A DNA stretch of 64,000 bases, taken from the NCBI GenBank assembly GCA_951812805.1, contig CATOSZ010000018.1:22836-86835 (forward strand). Reading direction: 5' to 3'. A program made the position numbers and the translations under genes. Each line of letters starts with the position of its first letter. Within the stretch, counting starts at the first letter, position 1. The DNA comes from an uncultured Alphaproteobacteria bacterium (GTDB taxonomy: Bacteria; Pseudomonadota; Alphaproteobacteria; GCA-2731375). Below, piece after piece: positions 19,168 to 28,173 of the stretch. Below the pieces are notes generated by a model. It was not told the origin of the DNA and made no database searches. It saw nothing but the letters and a program-made list of their open reading frames with translations.

Positions 19168-20295
19168 ATGACGACGCCGGCACGGGAGTGGCGGCCGATC
19201 CTCGTCTCATCGGCGATCCTTTCGCTCGCGCTGCTGGGCGATGCCCTGCTTTATGCCGTGCTGCCGTTGCACGCCGCCACGTTCGGCATCAGCCTCGTCT
19301 GGGTCGGTGTCCTGCTGTCGGCCAATCGTTTCGTGCGGGTCTTCGCCTATGGCCTGGTCGCCCGGGCGACGGCCCGGATCGGCATCCGCCGCACCTGCCT
19401 GCTCGCCGCGCTCGGCGCGGTGGTCTCGACCGGGCTCTATGGCCTCGGCGAGGGGCCGGCGGTGTTGCTGCTCGCCCGGGTGCTCTGGGGCCTGGTTTAT
19501 GCCGCGCTGCTGTTGATCACGCTGGCCTACGCGGTCGAATACCGGGCCGCGGCCGGCGCGCGGATCGGCGTCAGCCGCACGGTGCAGCGCGTAGGGCCCA
19601 TTCTGGCGCTGGCGCTCGGCGCCTGGCTTACCGGCCTGCTCGGGCCGCAAACGGTCTTCGTGCTGTTGACCGCCGTTACGGCGTTGGCCCTGCCGCTCGT
19701 CTATCTGCTGCCCCCCGACCCGCCCCGGGCCACGACGCCCGCGCCGCCGACCCGCGCGCTCGGCCGGCCGCGGGCCATCGACATTCTGTTCTTTCTGCAA
19801 GGCCTCGGCGTCGACGGCGTCTTCGCCGTCACCATCACCGTCATCCTGGCCCGCGAGATGCCGGTCGCCACGGCCGTGCTGCTGGGCGGCATGCTGCTGG
19901 CGCTGCGTCATATCGGCGAGGCCGTGGCGGCACCGGCCTTCGGCTGGTTCGCCGACCGGCACGGCGCGCGCGGCACCTTCCTCTTCGCCATGGCCGCGAC
20001 CATCCTCGGTTTCGTCGCGATCGCGAGTGGCCTGACACTCGCCGGCGCCCTGGCGATGCTGGTGTTTCGCGGTGCGCTCGCCTCGCTCGGCCCGGCGCTC
20101 ATCGTGCAAGGCATCGATGCCGACGAGCCGGCTGTCGGCCATTTGGCCCGCATGCAGGCCTGGCGCGATCTCGGCGCGGCGCTCGGCCCGCTGGGTGCTG
20201 CGGCCCTGCTGCCGCTGATCTCGCCCGAGGCCCAGCATGCCCTGGTCGCCCTGGTGCTGGCCGTGGCGCTGCTGCTGGCCTTGCGCCGGACCTGA
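19168..20295 (+). CDS. MFS transporter
   Basis: A 375-residue hydrophobic protein with about 11-12 membrane segments, starting 'ILVSSAILSLALLGDALLY'. Charged cytoplasmic loops include 'RATARIGIRRTC', and 'GWFADRHGARGTFLF' is the motif A loop of the second half. The central Pro/Thr-rich loop ('PPDPPRATTPAPPTRAL') separates the halves. It is somewhat short for an MFS but has both halves. It ends 71 bp before dapB, with which it may be cotranscribed. Substrate unknown. Confidence 0.8.
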   Translation: MTTPAREWRPILVSSAILSLALLGDALLYAVLPLHAATFGISLVWVGVLLSANRFVRVFAYGLVARATARIGIRRTCLLAALGAVVSTGLYGLGEGPAVLLLARVLWGLVYAALLLITLAYAVEYRAAAGARIGVSRTVQRVGPILALALGAWLTGLLGPQTVFVLLTAVTALALPLVYLLPPDPPRATTPAPPTRALGRPRAIDILFFLQGLGVDGVFAVTITVILAREMPVATAVLLGGMLLALRHIGEAVAAPAFGWFADRHGARGTFLFAMAATILGFVAIASGLTLAGALAMLVFRGALASLGPALIVQGIDADEPAVGHLARMQAWRDLGAALGPLGAAALLPLISPEAQHALVALVLAVALLLALRRT

Positions 20296-20366
20296 AGCAT
20301 GATTTCCCGCCCGGCGTCGCACGCGCTATCCTCGCCGCGAGGAAACCGCTTCGGGAGGGTGACGAG

Positions 20367-21182
20367 ATGAACGACGTCAGAATGGGCGTGCTCGGCTGTG
20401 CCGGCCGCATGGGCCGGGCGCTGCTGCATGAGATTTCCGGAACCGAGGGTGCCACCATCGCCGGCGGGATCGAGCGGTCGGGCCACGAGACGATCGGGCA
20501 GGACCTGGGCGCCCAGGCGGGTCTCGGCGGCCTCGACATCGCCGTCGGCGACGATCTTCGCGCCCTGATGGCGGCAAGCGACGTCGTCCTCGACTTCACC
20601 GCGCCGATGGTCACCGTGGCGGCGGCGGCGCTGGCGGCGGAAACCGGCACGGCGTTGATCGCCGGGACCACCGGCATCGAGGCGGAGGACGAGGCGCGGA
20701 TCACGGCGGCGGGCGAGAAGACCGTCATCGTACGGGCCGCCAATTTCTGTGTCGGCGTCAACCTGTTGCAGCAGCTCACCCGGCAGGTCGCCGCCGTCCT
20801 CGATCCCGATTTCGATATCGAGGTGGTCGAAATCCATCACCGCCACAAGGTCGATGCCCCCTCCGGCACCGCGCTGGCATTGGGCATCGCGGCGGCCGAA
20901 GGGCGCGGCGTGGTGCACGACGAGGTGACGGAGCGCGGACGCGACGGCATCACGGGCGCGCGGGCGCGCGGCGCCATCGGCTATGCCTCGCTGCGTGGCG
21001 GCAACGTCGCGGGCGAGCACTCCGTGATCTTCGCCGCGGACAACGAGCGCATCGAACTCACCCACAAGGCGGGCGACCGCTCGATCTTCGCCCGCGGCGG
21101 CGTCCGCGCCGCACTCTGGGCCCGGGGCCGCGCACCCGGGCGCTATTCCATGCTGGACGTCCTCGGCTTCGGCGATACTTAG
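20367..21182 (+). CDS. dapB: 4-hydroxy-tetrahydrodipicolinate reductase
   Basis: A 271-residue enzyme of the lysine/meso-diaminopimelate pathway. The N-terminal nucleotide site is 'MGVLGCAGRMGRALL'. 'DFTAP' and 'GTTG' follow in the cofactor domain. The catalytic region 'EIHHRHKVDAPSGTAL' holds the paired histidines and lysine. The C-terminal 'RTHK'-like region is 'ELTHKAGDRSIFARGG'. The frame is open far upstream, but ATG 20367 follows GGGAGGG and is the family start. The gene is convergent with moaE and their ends overlap by 4 nt. Confidence 0.97.
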   Translation: MNDVRMGVLGCAGRMGRALLHEISGTEGATIAGGIERSGHETIGQDLGAQAGLGGLDIAVGDDLRALMAASDVVLDFTAPMVTVAAAALAAETGTALIAGTTGIEAEDEARITAAGEKTVIVRAANFCVGVNLLQQLTRQVAAVLDPDFDIEVVEIHHRHKVDAPSGTALALGIAAAEGRGVVHDEVTERGRDGITGARARGAIGYASLRGGNVAGEHSVIFAADNERIELTHKAGDRSIFARGGVRAALWARGRAPGRYSMLDVLGFGDT

Positions 21183-21640
21183 CCAGACGTCTCCCGCCAG
21201 CGTTTGGCCGCCTCGTCGTCGCTTTCGCGGGCATCGACCCATTTGTCGGCGCCGCCGGTCGCTTCGAGTTTCCAGAACGGTGCCTTGGTCTTCAGCCAGT
21301 CGATCAGGAAGGCGCAGGCTTCCAGCGCGGCGTGGCGATGGGCGGAGCTGGCGGCGCAGAGCACGATGCGATCGCCAGGCTCGAGCCGGCCATAGCGGTG
21401 CACGATCAGCACCTCGTCGAGCGGCCAGCGTTCCTTCGCCTCGGTGGCGATGCGTTCCAACTCCCGCTCCGTCATGCCGGGATAATGCTCCAGCGTCATG
21501 GCCGAGACCTCCGCGCCGCCATGAATGTCGCGGACCAGGCCGACGAAGGAGGCGAGGCCGCCGACCCCGTGCCGGCCTTCGGTCAGGGAATCGAGCTCGG
21601 CGCCGATGTCGAAATCCTCGCGCTGCACCTTCACCGTCAC
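21179..21640 (-). CDS. moaE: Molybdopterin synthase catalytic subunit
   Basis: A 153-residue subunit that, with MoaD thiocarboxylate, converts cyclic pyranopterin monophosphate to molybdopterin. Features: 'GGLASFVGLVRD', 'LEHYPGMTERELERI', 'HRYGRLEPGDRIVLCAASSAHR', of which the last stretch is the conserved core, and the active-site lysines in 'WLKTKAPFWKLEATGG'. It follows moaD by 4 nt at the end of the pgsA-mobB-moeA-moaD-moaE run. Confidence 0.96.
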   Translation of the reverse strand: MTVKVQREDFDIGAELDSLTEGRHGVGGLASFVGLVRDIHGGAEVSAMTLEHYPGMTERELERIATEAKERWPLDEVLIVHRYGRLEPGDRIVLCAASSAHRHAALEACAFLIDWLKTKAPFWKLEATGGADKWVDARESDDEAAKRWRETSG

Positions 21641-21644
21641 GGCC

Positions 21645-21896
21645 CTAGCCTCCCGTCACCGGCGGAAAGAAGGCGACCTCGCTGGCGCCCCGCACACTGT
21701 CGCCCGGCTGCGCGTGTTCCTGGTCGACGGCGCAGCGCACCACCCGGGTATCGCCCAGCGCCTCGGCATGGGCGGGGGAGCGGGTCTTCAGATGCTCGAT
21801 CAGGTCGGCGACCGTCGCCACGTCCTCGGGCGGCGTGACGGTTTCTTCGGCCATGCCGACCCTCTCGCGCAGCCAGGCGAAATAGAGCACTTTCAC
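21645..21896 (-). CDS. moaD: Molybdopterin synthase sulfur-carrier subunit
   Basis: An 83-residue ubiquitin-fold protein ending in the essential double glycine ('FFPPVTGG'), which is thiocarboxylated by MoeB. GTG 21896 is the start: it has GGAGG 7 nt upstream, gives the family N-terminus 'MKVLYFAWLRERVG', and overlaps the moeA stop as GTGA, indicating translational coupling. The frame is open much further upstream inside moeA, which is a shadow. Confidence 0.94.
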   Translation of the reverse strand: MKVLYFAWLRERVGMAEETVTPPEDVATVADLIEHLKTRSPAHAEALGDTRVVRCAVDQEHAQPGDSVRGASEVAFFPPVTGG

Positions 21897-23149
21897 CGCA
21901 TCACCTCCGAAAAGGGCAGGAAATCCACCATCGTCCCCGGCTCCAGCCGGGTCACGTCCTCGGCGATTTCGACCAGGCCGTCGGACTGCACCAGGGAGGA
22001 GATGATGCCCGAGCCCTGGCGCTCGAACTTGCGCGCACAGAGGCCGCCGTCCCCGCCGCGGGCGAGGCGGGCGCGAACCCATTCGCGGCGGTCGGGCTTT
22101 TTCTTGTGGCTGAAGCCGGCGGCGACCCGGAACAGGGCGGGCGCCAAATCACGCGCGCCGGCGCGTTTGAGAATCAGCGGCCGGGCGAAACGGAGAAAGC
22201 AGACCATCGCCGCCACCGGATTGCCGGGCAGGCCGATGAAGGCGGTGCCGGCGATGGTGCCGAGCGCCAGCGGTCGCCCGGGCTTGATGGCGATGCGCCA
22301 GAAATGCAGGGCGCCCTGCGCCTCGACCGCGGCCTTCACATGGTCCTCTTCGCCGGTCGAGACCCCGCCGGAGGTGACCAGCACGTCGAGGTCCGCCGCC
22401 GCCTCGCCCAGCCGGCGGGTGATCGTCGCCCGGTCGTCGGCGAGAATACCGAGATCGACGACGTCGACCGGCAGCTGGCGGGCGAGCGCCATAAGCATAT
22501 GGCGGTTGGCGTCGTAAACGGCGCCGGGACGCAGGGCGGTGCCCGGCTCCTGGATTTCGTCGCCAGTCGAGAACACGCCGAGACGAAGGCGGCGGAACAC
22601 CGGCAGGCGGTCGTGGCCGATGGCGGCGGCGAGCGCGATTTCCTGGGGACGGAGCCGGGCCCCGGCGGCGAGCGCCACGGCGCCCGCGGCCACGTCTTCG
22701 CCGGCGAGACGCCGGTTGGCGCCCGCCTTCAGGCCTACCGGCACGGTGATCGTGCCGGCGTCCAGGCGGATATCCTCCTGCATCACCACGCAATCGGCGC
22801 CGGCCGGCAGCACGGCACCGGTGAAGACCCGCACGGCCGTGCCCGGCGCTATTCTACCGGCAAGCGGATGGCCCGCCGCCGCGCGCCCGGCGAGGCGTAA
22901 GTCCGTATCGCCGGTGGTCGAGAGGTCGGCGAAGCGCAGCGCATAGCCGTCGACCGCCACGTTGTCGTGCGGCGGCGAGGCGATGGCGGCCTCGAGGTCG
23001 GCGGCCAGCACCCGACCGTCGGCCGCGCCGAGGTCGATCTCCTCGCGCTCCGCCACCGCGCCGACGCGGGCGTCCAGCATCGCCAGGGCCTCGGCGACGG
23101 GCAGCAACTTGCCGCCGAAGGCGAAGCAATCGTCGGTCAGCTGGGTCAT
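21893..23149 (-). CDS. moeA: Molybdopterin molybdenumtransferase
   Basis: A 418-residue protein that inserts molybdate into adenylylated molybdopterin. 'DNVAVDGYALRFAD' is the MoeA signature (domain I), 'FTGAVLPAGADCVVMQED' follows, and the MPT-binding domain has 'LGVFSTGDEI', 'VTSGGVSTGEEDHVK' and 'FIGLPGNPVAAMVCFL'. The start ATG 23149 overlaps the mobB stop (ATGA). The downstream end overlaps moaD. Confidence 0.96.
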   Translation of the reverse strand: MTQLTDDCFAFGGKLLPVAEALAMLDARVGAVAEREEIDLGAADGRVLAADLEAAIASPPHDNVAVDGYALRFADLSTTGDTDLRLAGRAAAGHPLAGRIAPGTAVRVFTGAVLPAGADCVVMQEDIRLDAGTITVPVGLKAGANRRLAGEDVAAGAVALAAGARLRPQEIALAAAIGHDRLPVFRRLRLGVFSTGDEIQEPGTALRPGAVYDANRHMLMALARQLPVDVVDLGILADDRATITRRLGEAAADLDVLVTSGGVSTGEEDHVKAAVEAQGALHFWRIAIKPGRPLALGTIAGTAFIGLPGNPVAAMVCFLRFARPLILKRAGARDLAPALFRVAAGFSHKKKPDRREWVRARLARGGDGGLCARKFERQGSGIISSLVQSDGLVEIAEDVTRLEPGTMVDFLPFSEVMR

Positions 23150-23655
23150 GCGACCCGGCTCCGGGCCGCCAGGTGTTCGACGATGAAATCGGCGATCCGG
23201 GCGACATCGTCGAGCGGCAGGGCGGGTACGGAAAGGCCGGGGATCGGCGCATCCGTCGCCACGGCGATCACCGCGCCGTCCTCGGCCGCGAGCAGGGGAT
23301 GCCCCAGCGCTGGGCGATGCACCTCCAGCTTCTCGTGGTCGCCGTGCTTGAAGCCTTCGACGAGTACCAGGTCGACCGGGCTCAACCGCGCCAACAGTTC
23401 CGCCAAGGTCGGCTCCCCCGCCGCGCCGTGCTCGCGGATCAGGGCCAGGCGCCGGGCGGAGGAAATCAGCACCTCCGAGGCGCCGGCCTCGCGGTGGCGA
23501 TGGGAATCCTTGCCGGGCTTGTCGACCTCGAATTCGTGGTGCGCGTGCTTGACGGTCGAGACGGTGAGGCCGCGGGCGATCAGAGCCGGCAACAGCTCGA
23601 CCAGCAGGCTGGTCTTGCCCGCGCCGCTCCACCCGGCGATGCCGAGGATCTTCAC
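23146..23655 (-). CDS. mobB: Molybdopterin-guanine dinucleotide biosynthesis adaptor protein
   Basis: A 169-residue P-loop GTPase that assists MobA in forming the guanine dinucleotide cofactor. Walker A is 'GWSGAGKTSLL' and the family motif 'STVKHAHHEFEVDKPGKDS' follows, then 'DLVLVEGFKH'. GTG 23655 is the start: it overlaps the pgsA stop as GTGA and places the P-loop at residue 8. No mobA is seen in the window. Confidence 0.94.
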   Translation of the reverse strand: MKILGIAGWSGAGKTSLLVELLPALIARGLTVSTVKHAHHEFEVDKPGKDSHRHREAGASEVLISSARRLALIREHGAAGEPTLAELLARLSPVDLVLVEGFKHGDHEKLEVHRPALGHPLLAAEDGAVIAVATDAPIPGLSVPALPLDDVARIADFIVEHLAARSRVA

Positions 23656-24260
23656 GAGGCCTGCCTCGATTCGTCGGACGGGCCGTTCCCGGACTCGCGG
23701 TCGTTTTCCTCGGTCATGTGGCGGAAGCCGGTCTTGAGATAGTCGTAGCCGGTATACATCGTCAGGATCGCCGCGACCCAGAGGCAGATGACGCCGATCG
23801 GATGGGCCGGAATGGCGGCGGGCGCCGCGTCGCCAACGATGAGGAAGGCGATCGCCAGCATCTGCACCATGGTCTTCCATTTGGCGAGCTTGGAGACGGG
23901 CACGGAGACGCTGAGTTCGGCGAGGAATTCGCGCAGGCCCGAAACCAGGATCTCCCGGCAGAGGATGACCAGGGCCGGCAGGATGGTCCAGTCGGCGATA
24001 TGATCGACATAGACCAGCATCATCAACGTCGCCGCGACCAGCAGCTTGTCGGCGATGGGGTCGAGGAAACGGCCGAGGCCGCTGACCTCGCCGCGGGCGC
24101 GGGCGAGATAGCCGTCGAGCCAGTCCGTCACGCCGGCGAGCGCGAAGATCGCCAGGACGACCCAGTTGGCGATCGGCGGATCGAACAGGAAGGCGACCAG
24201 CATCGCCGGAATCGCCAGGATCCGCGACAGAGTCAGGAGATTTGGCAGGCTCGTGATCAT
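23652..24260 (-). CDS. pgsA: CDP-diacylglycerol-glycerol-3-phosphate 3-phosphatidyltransferase
   Basis: A 202-residue inner-membrane enzyme making phosphatidylglycerol phosphate. The CDP-alcohol phosphotransferase signature is intact: 'DWLDGYLARARGE' followed by 'GRFLDPIADK', supplying the metal-binding aspartates. Starts 'MITSLPNLLTLSRILAIP', the typical N-terminus, from ATG 24260. Four to five membrane segments are visible. It leads the molybdopterin operon with a 4-nt overlap to mobB, an order seen in several alphaproteobacteria. Confidence 0.95.
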   Translation of the reverse strand: MITSLPNLLTLSRILAIPAMLVAFLFDPPIANWVVLAIFALAGVTDWLDGYLARARGEVSGLGRFLDPIADKLLVAATLMMLVYVDHIADWTILPALVILCREILVSGLREFLAELSVSVPVSKLAKWKTMVQMLAIAFLIVGDAAPAAIPAHPIGVICLWVAAILTMYTGYDYLKTGFRHMTEENDRESGNGPSDESRQAS

Positions 24261-24341
24261 GCTCTGGCCATCGTTACGCAGCCTGAATATAGCATCGCGA
24301 GCCGCCGACGACACGTCCCGAAGGCGTGAGAGTCCCGCAAT

Positions 24342-24788
24342 TCAGAGCAGCGCACCCTCCAACCGCAACAGCGCCACCTTGGTCTCCAGCCCGCCGTCGC
24401 CGGAATAGCCGCCGAGCCCGCTGGCCGCGACCACCCGGTGGCAGGGGATCAGCACCGGGATCGGGTTGGCGCCGCAGGCGGTACCGACCGCCCGGGCAAT
24501 GCCGCCCGCCCGGTCCGCGAGCCGGCCGTAGGTCCAGGTATGGCCGTGCGGAATCTCGCACATGCCGCGCCAGACCGCGCGTTGGAATTCGGTGCCCTCG
24601 GGCCGGAAGGGCAGGTCGAAGTCCGCCGCCTCGCCGTCGAAATAGGCCTCCAGCAGATCGCGGGCCCGGGCGAGCAGCGGCGTCTCCGCCTGATCGCGGC
24701 CCCAGCCCCAGTCGAGGGCGACGATATGGCCGTCCTCCTCGCTGACCGTCAGGTCGCCGATCGGACTGCGGAGGGAGAGTTGCGGCAT
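24342..24788 (-). CDS. ogt: Methylated-DNA-protein-cysteine methyltransferase
   Basis: A 148-residue suicide DNA-repair protein that moves the O6-methyl group of guanine to its own cysteine. The acceptor motif IPCHRV is in 'NPIPVLIPCHRVVAASGLGG', preceded by the helix-turn-helix 'TYGRLADRAGG'. The N-terminal domain is short, as in Ogt rather than Ada. The frame is open upstream into the divergent cyclase promoter region; ATG 24788 gives the family N-terminus. Confidence 0.95.
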   Translation of the reverse strand: MPQLSLRSPIGDLTVSEEDGHIVALDWGWGRDQAETPLLARARDLLEAYFDGEAADFDLPFRPEGTEFQRAVWRGMCEIPHGHTWTYGRLADRAGGIARAVGTACGANPIPVLIPCHRVVAASGLGGYSGDGGLETKVALLRLEGALL

Positions 24789-24921
24789 GGCGGGGCCTCG
24801 ATCGTGACGCGGGGAATGGATGGCGAAGCCTAATCCGATTCGCCCCGGTGTCGCCATGCCCCTGTCTGCTCGACGCCAATCGATCTGATAGACTCGCACC
24901 GTCCGGGGGAGGTGGCGGTCG

Positions 24922-27900
24922 ATGGCGTCCGAAATCGAGCAATGGCTGGCCGGATTGGGGCTGGCGGCGCACGCGGAGGTCTTTCGCGACCATGAGATTG
25001 ATCTCGATGCGGCCAGGGACCTGAACGAGGAGGATCTGCGCGAGCTCGGCCTGCCGATGGGGCCGCGCAAGAAGTTGCTCCGTGCGATCGGCGAGCTCGA
25101 CGAGGCCCCCGACGTGGCGCCGGCCGCGGCCCTGTCGGTCGAGGCCGAGAGGCGCCAGCTCACCGTGCTGTTCTCCGATCTGGTCGGTTCGACCCGGCTA
25201 TCGCAGCAGCTCGACGCGGAAACCCTGCGCGAGGTCATGGGTCGGTACCAGGATACCGTCTCCGCTCTCGTCGCCGCCGAGGACGGGCATGTCGCCAAGT
25301 ATCTGGGCGACGGCGTGCTGGCCTATTTCGGCTGGCCGCACGCACACGAGGATCAATCGGAGCGGGCAGCCCGCGCCGGCTTGCGGATCGCCGCCGCGGT
25401 CGCCGGGCTGTCGGGCGGCGGCGAACCGCTGGCAGCCCGGGTCGGGATCGCCACCGGTGCGGTCGTCGTCGGCGAGCTTTCCGGCGAAAGCGGCGCCATC
25501 ACCGGCGAAACGCCCAATCTCGCCGCGCGTTTGCAGGCCGAGGCGGCGCCGGGCGAGGTGGTGATCAGCGACGTCACTCGCCGGTTGCTGGGCGAGGCCT
25601 TTGCCCTCGACGATCTCGGCGCCCGCGCCCTCGACGGCTTCGAGGCCCCGGTGCCGCTGTGGCGGCTGCGGGCCGAGCGCGTCGTCGACAGCCGCTTCGA
25701 GGCCGCACGGGGCACGGCCCTCACCCCCTTCATCGGGCGGGCGAGCGAGCTGGCCCTGTTGGAAGAGCGCTGGGCCCTGGCGCGCGGCGGCGAGGGCCAG
25801 GTAGTGCTGATCTCCGGCGAAGCCGGTATCGGCAAGTCGCGGCTGAGCGAGCGCCTGCGCCGCCGCCTGGCCGGGGAGCGCCTGCATCTGATCCGGCATC
25901 AGGCTTCGCAACAACACACGAACACCCCCCTGCACGCGCCGATCAACAGCCTGCGCTCGACCATCGGCTTTCGCGCCGAGGACACGGTGGCGGTACGACT
26001 CGACAAACTCGCGGCCTGGCTGACGCGAAGCGGCATCGAGGATGCGGAGACCGCCGCGCTCTACGCCGATCTCTTCGACCTCGACTACGAGGGGCGCTGG
26101 CCGCGGCTGACGATGACGCCTGCCGAACAGCGCCGTCGCACCTTCGAAGCCTTGACCGCCAATTTGCTGCGGCTGGCGGCCGACCGACCGGTGCTGATGA
26201 TCGTCGAGGATATGCACTGGGCCAATCCGACGGGGCTGGAACTCGTCGAGGCTCAGGTGGCGGCGATCCGCGAGGCCGCCGTGCTGATGGTCGTCACCCA
26301 TCGCCCGCAATGGCAGGCGAGCTTCCGCAACCATGCCCATGTCGCAATCCTGCAGTTGAGCCGCCTCGGCCGCGCCCAGGGCGCGGACATCGCCCGCGCC
26401 GTCGGCGGCGACGGTCTCGGCGACGATGCGGTCGCGCGCATCGTCGCCCGGGCGGACGGCGTGCCGCTCTTCATCGAAGAACTCACCAAGACGGTTCTGG
26501 AAGAAGGCGAGGACGACGACATTCCGACCAGCCTGCAGGCCTCGCTGTTGGCGCGCCTCGACCGGCTCGGCCCCGAGGCGCGTGAGCTGGCGCAGCTCGG
26601 CGCGACCATTGGCCGGGAGTTTTCCCGCGCGCTTCTGGGTGCCGTGTCGACGCGGGAGGCCAGCGCCATCGACGCGGCACTGGACCTGATGGTCCAGGCC
26701 GAGCTGGTCTACCGCCAGAGCGGCGTGCCGGACGAGCGCTACATCTTCAAGCATGCGCTGGTCCAGGATACGGCCTACGATTCGCTTCTGCGCGCGCGGC
26801 GGCGGGAATTGCACGGTCGCATTGCTGGGGCCCTGGCCCGGGACGGCGACGACGGCGAACCGGGCCTGCTGGCGCATCACTATACGGAGGCCGCGATGAC
26901 CGTCGAGGCGGTCGACGCCTGGCGCCGGGCGGGCGAGCTGGCGCTGCGACAGTCCGCCATGGTCGAGGCGTTGCGCCATCTGGAGACCGGTCTCGACCTG
27001 TTGGCAACGTTGCCGGAGGACGAGACGCGCGACAGCACCGAGCTCGACTACCAGCTGATCATGGGCCGGGCGCTGATGGCCGCGCAGGGTCAGAGCGCGG
27101 AGGGCGCGGCCGAAGCCTATGCCCGGGCTCGCGACCTCGGCCGCAAGCTCGGCGACGCACGGCGGCAGTTCCGCGCGCTGTGGGGCGCGTGGCGCAACCA
27201 TCTGATGCGGGCGAATTACCGGCAGGCGACCGAGATCGGCGCCGACTGCGTAGTCCAGGCGGACGCTTCCGGCGATACGGCGCTCGTCCTCGGCGCCGGG
27301 TTCGCCTATGGCGGCACGCTCGCCCTCGCGGGCGACCTCGTCGGGGCCCGCGACCATCTCGAACGCATGCTGCCGCTGCACGACGCTGAGGCCCATGCCT
27401 CGCTCGCCTTCGATTTCGGCCAGGATCCGGTGGCCTCCATGCTGGCCTATCTCTGCTGGGTGCATTGGGCGCTCGGCGACGACCGTCGTGCCCGTGCGCG
27501 CGGCGATGCCGGCCTGGCGCTGGCCCGCCGGCTCGACCATCCTTTGACCCTGAGCCAGGTGTTGAACTACGTGGCGCTCGGCGCATCGCTTCGTTGCGAC
27601 TGGCCGGAGGTGCGGCGGCTGACCGAGGAGAACGTCGCCTTTGCCGAGGCGCGCGGCTTCCCGCAGACCTATTGGCTGGCCGTCGGCCTCAGGGCCCGCG
27701 CCGTATTCGCGCTCGACGGCGATGCGGCCGCCGTCGACGCCTTGGAGCACGCGGCCGGCGAGCGGCGCGCCATCGGCCTCAAGGCCGGCACCATGCTCGA
27801 GCATGCCCTGCTGGCGGATGCGCAGCTGGCCGCCGGCCGGCACGAGGCGGCAGGCCGGACCCTCTCCCAGTCGATCGCGTTCGCCCGGGAGAGCGGCGAG

Positions 27901-28173
27901 CAATTCCATCTCGCCGAACACTACCGCCTGGATGGCGTCCGCCTGCTGGCCGAGGGCGAGCGCGACGCGGCGAGGGCCCGCTTCCAAGAGGCTCTCGATC
28001 ATGCCGCCGCCCGGGGCGCCCTGGCGCTGGAACTTCGCGCCGCCGTGGACCTTGCCCGGATGGAACCGGACGCCGCGCGGCACCGACTGGCGGAGATCGT
28101 CGCACGCTTCGAGGCCGATCAGGACACGGCGGAACTGGCCCAGGCTAGGCGGCTGCTGGCGGTCGAGGGGTGA
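24922..28173 (+). CDS. SAM-domain adenylate cyclase with AAA ATPase and TPR-like repeats
   Basis: A 1083-residue soluble signalling protein. A SAM-type helical domain (1-60, 'EQWLAGLGLAAHAEVFRDHE') leads into a class III cyclase domain (about 77-260). The metal aspartates are in 'TVLFSDLVGSTRL' and 'KYLGDGVLAYFG', with the substrate lysine preceding the second, and the transition-state Asn/Arg are in 'ETPNLAARLQAE', so it should make cAMP. The AAA module (about 270-560) has Walker A 'SGEAGIGKSRL' and Walker B 'PVLMIVEDMHW'. The remaining half is helical, TPR-like. This architecture is known in rhizobia and relatives, but the signals sensed are mostly unknown. Its stop overlaps the next start (GTGA). 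Confidence 0.93.
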   Translation: MASEIEQWLAGLGLAAHAEVFRDHEIDLDAARDLNEEDLRELGLPMGPRKKLLRAIGELDEAPDVAPAAALSVEAERRQLTVLFSDLVGSTRLSQQLDAETLREVMGRYQDTVSALVAAEDGHVAKYLGDGVLAYFGWPHAHEDQSERAARAGLRIAAAVAGLSGGGEPLAARVGIATGAVVVGELSGESGAITGETPNLAARLQAEAAPGEVVISDVTRRLLGEAFALDDLGARALDGFEAPVPLWRLRAERVVDSRFEAARGTALTPFIGRASELALLEERWALARGGEGQVVLISGEAGIGKSRLSERLRRRLAGERLHLIRHQASQQHTNTPLHAPINSLRSTIGFRAEDTVAVRLDKLAAWLTRSGIEDAETAALYADLFDLDYEGRWPRLTMTPAEQRRRTFEALTANLLRLAADRPVLMIVEDMHWANPTGLELVEAQVAAIREAAVLMVVTHRPQWQASFRNHAHVAILQLSRLGRAQGADIARAVGGDGLGDDAVARIVARADGVPLFIEELTKTVLEEGEDDDIPTSLQASLLARLDRLGPEARELAQLGATIGREFSRALLGAVSTREASAIDAALDLMVQAELVYRQSGVPDERYIFKHALVQDTAYDSLLRARRRELHGRIAGALARDGDDGEPGLLAHHYTEAAMTVEAVDAWRRAGELALRQSAMVEALRHLETGLDLLATLPEDETRDSTELDYQLIMGRALMAAQGQSAEGAAEAYARARDLGRKLGDARRQFRALWGAWRNHLMRANYRQATEIGADCVVQADASGDTALVLGAGFAYGGTLALAGDLVGARDHLERMLPLHDAEAHASLAFDFGQDPVASMLAYLCWVHWALGDDRRARARGDAGLALARRLDHPLTLSQVLNYVALGASLRCDWPEVRRLTEENVAFAEARGFPQTYWLAVGLRARAVFALDGDAAAVDALEHAAGERRAIGLKAGTMLEHALLADAQLAAGRHEAAGRTLSQSIAFARESGEQFHLAEHYRLDGVRLLAEGERDAARARFQEALDHAAARGALALELRAAVDLARMEPDAARHRLAEIVARFEADQDTAELAQARRLLAVEG

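Noticed and set aside
25198..28083. 961-codon minus-strand open frame opposite the cyclase gene
   Set aside because: Antisense shadow of a GC-rich gene; its translation shows no domain and is repetitive Arg/Gly/Gln.
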